From: Actinomycetota bacterium
GTDB taxonomy: Bacteria; Actinomycetota; Thermoleophilia; Gaiellales; Gaiellaceae
Direction of reading: 5' to 3'
Assembly: GCA_005885565.1 (NCBI GenBank)
Contig: VAXK01000105.1
Location: 1 to 6,241, forward strand
DNA length: 6,241 bases
Shown: positions 1 through 5,250 of the stretch, one piece after another
Layout of the letters: every line of letters starts with the position of its first letter
Numbering within the stretch: position 1 is the stretch's first letter
Made by a program: the position numbers and the translations under genes
Notes under the pieces: model-generated
The model's input: only the letters and a program-made list of their open reading frames with translations
The model's database searches: none
What the model was told of the DNA's origin: nothing

Positions 1-400
1 CGCCCACCTTGTCCTTCGCGCGGTCGGTCAGCTCAACGAGCTCGAGCACCTCGTCGATGCGGGAGCGCGAGTCGCCGTCGTCGTAGTCGGCGAGCAGGCG
101 GAGGTTCCGCCGGCCGGAGAGGTACGGGTAGAAGCGCGGCCCCTCGACGAAGCCGGCCACGCCGTCGAGCGCCCTGGCGCCGTCCCGAAGGGGATCGCGC
201 CCGAAGAGCTGGACGGAGCCCTCGGTGGGCCGGATCAGGCCGAGCATCATGCGCAGGGAGGTCGTCTTCCCGGCGCCGTTCGGCCCCAGGTAGCCGAAGA
301 CGTCGCCGCGCTCGACGGTCAGGTCGACGTGGTCGACCGCGAGGATCTCGCCGTAGCGCTTCACGAGGCCGCGCGTCGCGACCGGTGGCGCCTCGCTCAC
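1..400 (-). CDS. ABC transporter ATP-binding protein, BcrA-like (partial, 3' end outside window)
   Basis: This is the nucleotide-binding subunit of an ABC transporter; it should hydrolyse ATP at the cytoplasmic face and drive a partner permease not seen here. Only the N-terminal 133 residues are present. Visible parts are the A-loop tyrosine (KRYGE, Y16), Walker A GPNGAGKTT (residues 39-47) and the Q-loop region GFVEGPRFYPYLSG (83-96), where Glu86 replaces the usual Gln. The signature motif, Walker B and H-loop lie past the left edge. Glu followed by GP-x-FYPYLSG is typical of the BcrA-like drug/lantibiotic/bacitracin exporter ATPases, so that subfamily is favoured over importers. The GTG start at 400-398 overlaps the TGA of the upstream gene (GTGA), which fits translational coupling and fixes the start; no strong ribosome binding site is seen. 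It is the fourth gene of the minus-strand operon. The substrate cannot be told from sequence. Confidence 0.93.
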   Translation of the reverse strand, partial: MSEAPPVATRGLVKRYGEILAVDHVDLTVERGDVFGYLGPNGAGKTTSLRMMLGLIRPTEGSVQLFGRDPLRDGARALDGVAGFVEGPRFYPYLSGRRNLRLLADYDDGDSRSRIDEVLELVELTDRAKDKVG

Positions 401-1569
401 TTGCTCAGGTCGCGTGCGGCGGTCTCGGCGGCGGCCGGCGGGAGGGAGCCCGCGAGGACGAAGTCGACGCCGTTCCGCTGCCAGCCGAGCACGGTGCCGA
501 GCTGCGTCGCGAGCTCGTGGCCCGTGCTCCCGTCGAGCGAGACCGTCGGGAGGCTCGAGAGCATGCCGCCGCCTGATCCCGACGCCGCCGTGTCGGCCGC
601 CCGCTCGACGACGACGATCGCCCCGAGCCCATGGCCGTAGACGACGAGTGCGGCCTTGCCGACGAGACGCACGTCCTGGCGCGGCAGCCCGACGAGCGTG
701 TCCGGCGCGACGACCTGGAAGCCCGCGGCGGCCTGCACCGCGTCGAGCCCGCTCACGGGCTTGGCGGTGCTGTCGGAGCCGTGATTCGCCGACGGCGTGC
801 CGACGTCGACGGTCTTCGCGCCGGCGGGGGGAGAGACGCTCACGGCCGCGTCGGAGACGGCGCCGTACGAGATGTGCGTCGCCTCGAGCTGGAGCACGGG
901 CGACGAGCTCCCCTGCGCGTAGATCCCGATCCGGAGCGGCACGCCGCGCGCCGCGTCCCAGGCGAGCTCGGCCGAGCCGAGCAGCCCGCCGTCGTGCTTC
1001 GGCGAGACCGAGACGCTGTAGGCGGGCTGGCCGGCCACGTTCGTCGGGCGCGCGTCGGAGACGTCGGCATGCTGGCCGACCTTCGTCAGGAAGTTCGCGA
1101 TCTCGGTCACGCTCGGCGGCGCGCTGTTGGCGGACTCGCTCTGCTGCTGGTGGGCCGGGAGCTTCGCGTGGTAAACGGTGTTCGAGGACGCGTCGTAGAC
1201 CGTGACGTCGCTCTGGTTCCAGACCACCTGAGCGTCCCCGGCGTCGGACTGGAGCTCGAGCCGGCCGCGGCCGTCGTTCGTCAGCCAGAGGCGGCCGGAG
1301 GCGCCGGACAGGAGCGCCGACCCGGCCTGGCCGACGAGGGCGCCGGAGGGGAAGAGGTTGTTGGTGAACTTGATCCGGGCCGTGATGCCGTCGGGCTTCG
1401 AGGCGGCGAGCGCGTCGTGCAGCGCCTCCGGCAGCGCCTTGGGCGGAGGCGTAGGCCCGCTCCCGCCGCCGGCGGCGACGGCGATCGCCGCGCCGCCGCC
1501 CGCGAGGAGCGCGACGGCAGCGACGAGGACGAGGAGGCTGCGGGTCGAGAGCGTGCGGAGGTAGCTCAT
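397..1569 (-). CDS. Membrane-anchored or secreted LolA/RseB-like protein
   Basis: This 390-residue exported protein has a basic N-terminus, a hydrophobic segment at about residues 11-33 and an Ala/Gly/Pro-rich linker, with no lipobox cysteine. It is therefore either anchored by the segment or cleaved by signal peptidase I. Residues about 45-255 read as a beta-rich LolA/RseB-like domain: 'ITARIKFTNNLF', then 'GRLWLTNDGRGRLELQSDAG', 'QVVWNQSDVTVYDASSNTVYH' and 'SVSPKHDGGLLGSAELAWDA', the alternating strands of an unclosed barrel that binds lipid or lipopeptide in that fold. Residues about 275-390 (GFQVVAP, YGHGLGAIVVVE, LGWQRNGVDFVLAGSL) look like a second domain of the DUF4367 or RseB C-terminal kind. 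Family placement is by eye, so the product name is tentative. ATG at 1569 overlaps the kinase stop (ATGA) and has a purine-rich AAAGGGAGA about 4 bases upstream, which supports this start. Its place between kinase and ABC ATPase suggests an envelope sensing or ligand-handling role (inference). Confidence 0.75.
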   Translation of the reverse strand: MSYLRTLSTRSLLVLVAAVALLAGGGAAIAVAAGGGSGPTPPPKALPEALHDALAASKPDGITARIKFTNNLFPSGALVGQAGSALLSGASGRLWLTNDGRGRLELQSDAGDAQVVWNQSDVTVYDASSNTVYHAKLPAHQQQSESANSAPPSVTEIANFLTKVGQHADVSDARPTNVAGQPAYSVSVSPKHDGGLLGSAELAWDAARGVPLRIGIYAQGSSSPVLQLEATHISYGAVSDAAVSVSPPAGAKTVDVGTPSANHGSDSTAKPVSGLDAVQAAAGFQVVAPDTLVGLPRQDVRLVGKAALVVYGHGLGAIVVVERAADTAASGSGGGMLSSLPTVSLDGSTGHELATQLGTVLGWQRNGVDFVLAGSLPPAAAETAARDLSK

Positions 1570-2906
1570 TGCTCTCCCTTTGTACCGGGCCTCTCTGAGA
1601 GGTCTCTGAGAGCCGGAAGCTCGATCGTGAACCGCGCCCCCTGTGCGTAGGCGCGACCGCCGTGCCGCTCGGCGATCGCTTGGACGATCGCGAGCCCGAG
1701 CCCTGACCCGGGCTTGCCGTGCTCGCCGCGCCAGAAACGGCGGAAGGCCCGTTCGGCCTCGAAGGGCTGGAGGCCCTTGCCCTCGTCGGCGACCGTGAGC
1801 CGGGCGAGGCCGTCGGCCTGCGCGACCGTCACGGTGATCCGCCCGCCCGGCGGCCCGTAGCGCTCGGCGTTCTGGACGAGGTTCCCGAGCGCGCGCTCGA
1901 GCGCGGAGCGATCGCCACGCACGGCGACCGGCTCGGGCGCGTCGACCTCGACACGATCCGCTTCGCCCGCGAGCTCGTCGAGCCTGACCTCCTCGTCCGG
2001 CGGCGCCGCCGACTCCTCGCGCGAGAGGACGAGGAGGTCGTCGGCGAGGCGGGCGAGCCGCTCGGCGTCGTGCTCGAGGTCGGCGACGAGCTCCGGCGTC
2101 GCGCCGTGCCGCGCGAGGTAGGCGACGTTGCCGCGCAGCGCCGTCAGCGGAGTCCGCAGCTCGTGCGAGGCGTCGGCGAGGAAGCGCCGCTCGCCCTCGC
2201 GCGCCCGCTCGAGGCTGGCGAGCATCGCGTTGAGCGTCGCCGCGAGCCGGCCGACCTCGTCGACGGCCTCGGGCTCGGGCAGCCTGCGCCTGGGATCGCC
2301 GGTGCGCTCGACGTCGGCGGCGGCGTCCGCCAGTCGGGCGAGCGGCCGCAGCGCGCGGCGCATGAGCAGCGCGACGGCGATCGCGCCGAGGAGCGCCGCG
2401 GCGAGGCCGCCGACGGCGAGGAAGAGGTGCAGGCTCCCGAGCGTCGCGTTCAGGTCGTGCGTCGAGGCGGCGACGACGACCGCGCCGCCGGCGGCCGGCC
2501 CGCCGACGTCGGCGAGCGGCGCGACGTAGACGCGCAGATGGTCGTCGGTCTCGTAGGTGCTCCGGCCGTCGCGGATCGCCGCGGGCGCGGCCGCGGCCGC
2601 CGGCAGCACGCGCCCGCCGAGGTCGAGCGACCGCGCCACGATCCGCCCGTGCCGATCCACCACCTGCACCGAGACCTGCGTCCCGGCCAGCGGCGAGTCG
2701 AGCGCGCCCGGCCGCGTGAGCAGGGCCGGCGCGGACGCGCTGAGCTGCGCCACCTCCACCGCGCGCCGGCGGAGCGCGTGGTCGAGCGAGCGGTGCAGGT
2801 GCCGCGCGACGAGGGCGTCGACGGCGACCCCGACGGCGACGAGCGAGAGCAGGATCGCGAGCGTCGCCGCGGCAACCGAGCGGGCCTGGAGCGAGCGGCC
2901 GCTCAC
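1566..2906 (-). CDS. Sensor histidine kinase (two-component system, HAMP-HisKA-HATPase)
   Basis: This membrane sensor kinase should autophosphorylate on His and pass the phosphate to the response regulator encoded just upstream. With a GTG start at 2906 it is 446 residues. TM1 lies at about 11-34, an extracytoplasmic sensor domain at about 35-155, TM2 at about 159-182 and HAMP at about 183-235. The HisKA H-box is FLADASHELRTPL with phospho-acceptor His248. The ATPase domain has N-box NLVQNAERY (Asn346), G1 DEGKG (Asp374), F-box FRRFWRG and G2 GSGLGLAI (400-407). All catalytic motifs are intact. The frame stays open upstream for 41 more residues, but that stretch is basic, Pro/Arg-rich and lies inside the regulator gene. 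The GTG at 2906 overlaps the regulator's TGA in the same GTGA manner as the next junctions, so I chose it. The sensor domain is not recognised and the stimulus is unknown. The C-terminal tail is encoded by a tandem repeat. Confidence 0.95.
   Translation of the reverse strand: MSGRSLQARSVAAATLAILLSLVAVGVAVDALVARHLHRSLDHALRRRAVEVAQLSASAPALLTRPGALDSPLAGTQVSVQVVDRHGRIVARSLDLGGRVLPAAAAAPAAIRDGRSTYETDDHLRVYVAPLADVGGPAAGGAVVVAASTHDLNATLGSLHLFLAVGGLAAALLGAIAVALLMRRALRPLARLADAAADVERTGDPRRRLPEPEAVDEVGRLAATLNAMLASLERAREGERRFLADASHELRTPLTALRGNVAYLARHGATPELVADLEHDAERLARLADDLLVLSREESAAPPDEEVRLDELAGEADRVEVDAPEPVAVRGDRSALERALGNLVQNAERYGPPGGRITVTVAQADGLARLTVADEGKGLQPFEAERAFRRFWRGEHGKPGSGLGLAIVQAIAERHGGRAYAQGARFTIELPALRDLSERPGTKGEQ
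1592..1613. repeat. Tandem 11-bp near-palindromic repeat at the end of the kinase gene
   Basis: TCTCTGAGAGG (1592-1602) is followed at once by TCTCTGAGAGC (1603-1613), two copies differing only in the last base. Each copy is nearly self-complementary (CTCT/AGAG arms), so the segment can fold in several ways. It lies inside the last codons of the kinase gene (peptide ALRDLSERP), 23 to 44 bases upstream of the next gene's start codon on the minus strand. Confidence 0.6.
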
Positions 2907-3568
2907 GCTCCGAGCACGAACCCGACTCCCCGGACGGTCCCGATCAGCGGGGGGTCGCCGAGCTTCCGTCGCAGGTACGAGACGTAGCGGTCGACCACGT
3001 TGGGGCTCGCCGCGGCCGCTCCGCCCCACACGCGCTCGAGCGCCAACTCCCGCGTGACGACCTGGCGGGCGTTCCGGAGCAGGAGCTCGAGCAGGTCGAG
3101 CTCGCGGGCCGAGAGGCCGAGCTCGCGGCCACCGCGGCGCGCGGTGCGGGCGCTCAGGTCGAGCACGAGATCGCCGTGCGCGAGCACGTCCGCCGGCTCG
3201 CGTCCCCTGCGCAGCAGCGCGCGCACGCGGGCGACGAGCTCCTCGCTCGCGAACGGCTTCACGAGGTAGTCGTCCGCCCCCGCGTCCAGCCCCGCGACGC
3301 GGTCCGGAACGCCGTCGCGGGCGGTGAGGAGCAGGATCGGCAGCGCGAGGCCCTTCGCCCGGAGCCGTCGACAGACCGCGAAGCCGTCGAGCCCCGGCAT
3401 GGCGACGTCGAGGACGAGGAGATCCGGGACGGCCCGCTCGACGGCCGCGAGCGCGCTGCCTCCGTCCGCCGCCGACGAGACGTCGTGCCCCTCCGCCGCC
3501 AGCGTGCGCGCGAGCATGCGCCGAATCGGCGCGTCGTCGTCGACGACGAGGATCGAGGCGGCTGCCAC
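2903..3568 (-). CDS. OmpR/PhoB-family response regulator
   Basis: This DNA-binding response regulator is the partner of the adjacent histidine kinase. With the GTG start at 3568 it is 221 residues, normal for the family. The receiver domain (1-120) has the acidic pocket DDD at 10-12, phospho-acceptor Asp54 in LVLDVAMPGLDG, Thr82 in LLLTARD, Tyr101 and Lys104 in DDYLVKPF. The C-terminal winged helix (about 128-221) contains LSARELDLLELLLRN, the recognition-helix region NVVDRYVSYLRRKLG and the wing IGTVRGVGFVLG. An in-frame GTG at 3607 would add 13 residues (234 in total). I prefer 3568 because it puts the first beta strand, ILVVDDD, at residue 6 as usual, but neither start has a clear ribosome binding site. 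It is the first gene of the four-gene minus-strand operon and overlaps the kinase start by 4 bases. It probably controls its own operon (inference from the usual behaviour of such systems). Confidence 0.95.
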   Translation of the reverse strand: MAAASILVVDDDAPIRRMLARTLAAEGHDVSSAADGGSALAAVERAVPDLLVLDVAMPGLDGFAVCRRLRAKGLALPILLLTARDGVPDRVAGLDAGADDYLVKPFASEELVARVRALLRRGREPADVLAHGDLVLDLSARTARRGGRELGLSARELDLLELLLRNARQVVTRELALERVWGGAAAASPNVVDRYVSYLRRKLGDPPLIGTVRGVGFVLGA

Positions 3569-3607
3569 GATCTGAGGGTAGCCTTGCGCCTCCCCGAGCG
3601 CCGCCAC

Positions 3608-3688
3608 GTCGACGCGCGCGTGCGCAAGAGCTTAATGAGGCCGCAACGCCCTTTTAACGAGGGGGTACTAGCGTGGCTCGCCGAGGCG
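3608..3688. other. Divergent intergenic region
   Basis: This gap separates the leftward response regulator from the rightward glycosyltransferase and is visibly richer in A and T around 3626-3670 than the flanking coding DNA. It must carry the promoters for both directions unless one gene is read from further away. A plausible leftward promoter is listed separately. No convincing rightward -35/-10 pair was found; TACTAG at 3666-3671 is -10-like but has no partner at the right distance. No clear inverted repeat that could be a regulator operator was seen. Confidence 0.6.
3629..3657 (-). promoter_or_regulatory. Candidate promoter for the leftward regulator-kinase-ABC operon
   Basis: Read on the minus strand, TTAAAA (3657-3652) and TAAGCT (3634-3629) are separated by 17 bases and resemble -35 and -10 boxes of a housekeeping promoter (4 of 6 and 3 of 6 matches). 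Transcription would begin near 3622, giving a leader of about 15 bases to GTG 3607 or about 54 bases to GTG 3568. The match is weak. The main support is position: this AT-rich patch is the only gap between the two divergent genes. Confidence 0.3.
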
Positions 3689-4942
3689 ATGAGGGTCCTC
3701 CTGTCCTCGTTCTACTTCCCGCCGGCGGGTGGCGGAGGGGTGCAGCGCCCTCTGAAGTTCGCGGCGCATCTCTCCGAGCTCGGCGTGGAGACGCACGTTC
3801 TCGCGCCCGAAGATCCACGCTGGATCCACCGCGACGAGGAGCTGGCGCCGCCGCCCGGAGTGGTGCTACACCGTGCGCGCTACATCGGGCCGCGCGGACG
3901 GAAGCCCGCGGAGGAGCTGCGCGGCGTGACCGGGCTGGAGCTGATCGCCCGCAAGCTCGCGCTCACGCCGCGGCGTCTGCTCGTTCCGGACGAGGACGTG
4001 CCCTGGACGCTGACCGCCGTCCCCACCGCCACGCGCATCGTCCGCCGTGAGGGAATCGATGTCCTCCTGACGACCTCACCGCCGAGCTCGATCCATCTCG
4101 TCGGCGCGGCGGTGAAGCGCCTGACCGGCGTGCGGTGGGTCGCCGACATGCGCGACTCCATGGTCGCCAACCCCGACCGGCCGATCGAGCGGCTCGTGAC
4201 GCGACTGAAGGAGCGGGAGCACGAGCGAGTGGCACGGCTCGTCGCTCGGTACGCCGATGCGATCGTCGCGGTCACCGAGACGATCGCCGCGGAGGCACGC
4301 GCCCGCAACGCGGGTGCAAACGTGGCCGTGATCCCGAACGGCTGCGACTTCGAGGACTTCGAAGGTCTCGAGCACCGGGCCGGATCGCGATTCCGGATCA
4401 CGCACACCGGCAGCTTCTTCGGCGCGCGCGATCCTCGCCCGTTCCTGACGGCCCTCGCCGAGTCGGACACGGACGTCGTGGCGCGCTTCGCCGGCGACTT
4501 CCGAGGCGCCGACCGGGAGTGGGTCGAGCAACTCGGACTCGACGACCGTCTCGAGCTCCATCCCTATTGCTCGCACAGGCGCGCGCTCGCACTCCAGCGC
4601 GACTCCGAGGCGCTGCTGCTGCTCTTGCCGGAGGTCGGCGCCCGCGGGCGAGACGTACCCTCGGGCAAGCTCTACGAATACCTCGCCGCGCGCCGGCCGA
4701 TCCTTGCGGCCGTGCCGCCCGAGGGAACCGCCGCGGCGCTCGTCCGCGAAGCCGAGGCGGGGGTGGTCGTCGCGCCCGGCGACGTCGAAGAGATGAGGTC
4801 GGCGCTCGGCGAGCTCTATTCGAGGTGGCAGCGAAACGCGCTCGGCGACACCGAGATGCCGGCGGCCTTACGCGAACGTCTGTCCCGACGAGCCCGGGCG
4901 GAGGAGCTCATAGCGCTTCTCGAGGGCCTCGTCGCCCGGTAG
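3689..4942 (+). CDS. Glycosyltransferase, GT4-type (GT-B fold)
   Basis: This cytoplasmic or membrane-associated glycosyltransferase should move a sugar from a nucleotide-activated donor to a lipid- or glycan-linked acceptor, as in surface polysaccharide or glycolipid assembly. Donor and acceptor cannot be told from sequence. It is 417 residues. The N-terminal Rossmann domain begins MRVLLSSFYFPPAGGGGVQR, the glycine-rich opening usual in this family, followed by DVLLTTSPPSSIHLVGAAVK and WVADMRD. The C-terminal domain has VAVIPNGCDFEDF (203-214), ITHTGSFFGARDP and the donor-binding segment PSGKLYEYLAARRPILA (314-330). Glu320 is the conserved acidic residue; Asp312, eight residues before it, sits where the first Glu of the E-x7-E motif normally is. 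ATG 3689 is chosen because it places the first beta strand at residue 2. GAGG lies only 2 bases upstream, a short spacing. An in-frame ATG at 3635 would add 18 unlikely residues. It stands alone, divergent from the regulator operon. Confidence 0.93.
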   Translation: MRVLLSSFYFPPAGGGGVQRPLKFAAHLSELGVETHVLAPEDPRWIHRDEELAPPPGVVLHRARYIGPRGRKPAEELRGVTGLELIARKLALTPRRLLVPDEDVPWTLTAVPTATRIVRREGIDVLLTTSPPSSIHLVGAAVKRLTGVRWVADMRDSMVANPDRPIERLVTRLKEREHERVARLVARYADAIVAVTETIAAEARARNAGANVAVIPNGCDFEDFEGLEHRAGSRFRITHTGSFFGARDPRPFLTALAESDTDVVARFAGDFRGADREWVEQLGLDDRLELHPYCSHRRALALQRDSEALLLLLPEVGARGRDVPSGKLYEYLAARRPILAAVPPEGTAAALVREAEAGVVVAPGDVEEMRSALGELYSRWQRNALGDTEMPAALRERLSRRARAEELIALLEGLVAR

Positions 4943-5250
4943 CAGTCGATAGATGATGGGCTCAACTATGCATCGGACGAACCAGGCGGTGCTGCTCGAA
5001 AGCGACACGTTGGCGATCTGAAGCGAGGCGATAGGCTCGAACCAAACCTACGACCCGGCGAGTAAGGGAGGGGTCGAGGCTTCGTTAGGGGATCTGCCTC
5101 CAAAGAGCGGCCGTAGATGCGAAAACGTGACTCGACGCCGGGAAAGATCCCTTCCATGGGGCAGTCAATGGCATCTGCGATACGTCGCGACCGGCATTTC
5201 CGCCGGTCGCCAGCAAGAGGGCATCCACTCCCCGCAGCCCGATCGTAGAC
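4943..5250. other. Intergenic region with no supported gene
   Basis: This 308-base gap lies between two co-directional genes. By eye its GC content is clearly lower than that of the flanking genes and it lacks the third-position GC pattern of coding DNA. Open frames crossing it on either strand give low-complexity or unrecognisable peptides. No classical terminator (GC stem plus T-run) follows the glycosyltransferase stop. Possible contents are a weak promoter-like pair, TTGGCG (5010-5015) and TAGGCT (5032-5037) with a 16-base spacer; a short hairpin, GGGA-AAGA-TCCC at 5140-5151; the perfect inverted repeat at 5187-5210; and a possible 30-codon leader ORF at 5156-5248. A segment near 5034-5050 faintly recalls a tRNA T-arm, but no cloverleaf can be built. 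Confidence 0.55.
5187..5210. repeat. Perfect 9-bp inverted repeat (hairpin or operator-like)
   Basis: The arms GCGACCGGC (5187-5195) and GCCGGTCGC (5202-5210) are exact reverse complements around the 6-base spacer ATTTCC. In RNA this would be a strong stem with a hexaloop. No T-run follows on either strand, so it is not a standard intrinsic terminator. It sits 40 bases before the start of the secreted hydrolase gene. It could be a dimeric repressor operator, a leader RNA hairpin or chance in GC-rich DNA. Confidence 0.6.

Noticed and set aside
631..1650. Plus-strand open frame (339 codons) opposite the LolA-like gene
   Set aside because: It is an Arg/Val/Gly-rich shadow with no domain. The minus-strand frame has a signal segment, beta-rich pattern and coupled start.
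1719..2987. Long plus-strand open frame (422 codons) opposite the histidine kinase
   Set aside because: The peptide is Arg/Glu/Gly-rich low complexity with no recognisable domain. It arises from the GC-rich third positions of the kinase, whose catalytic motifs are intact on the minus strand.
2907..3029. 41-codon N-terminal extension of the kinase
   Set aside because: It overlaps the regulator's winged-helix coding region, is Pro/Arg-rich and would break the conserved 4-base overlap pattern.
3176..3688. In-frame upstream extension of the glycosyltransferase to 3176
   Set aside because: The added 171 codons run antisense through the response regulator and are Arg-rich. The family's normal N-terminus begins exactly at ATG 3689.
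5034..5050. tRNA T-arm-like segment GGCTCGAACC
   Set aside because: There is no matching acceptor, D or anticodon arms around it, so no cloverleaf can be formed.
5187..5210. Intrinsic terminator reading of the inverted repeat
   Set aside because: The stem is good, but no T-run follows on either strand, and it lies more than 240 bases after the glycosyltransferase stop.
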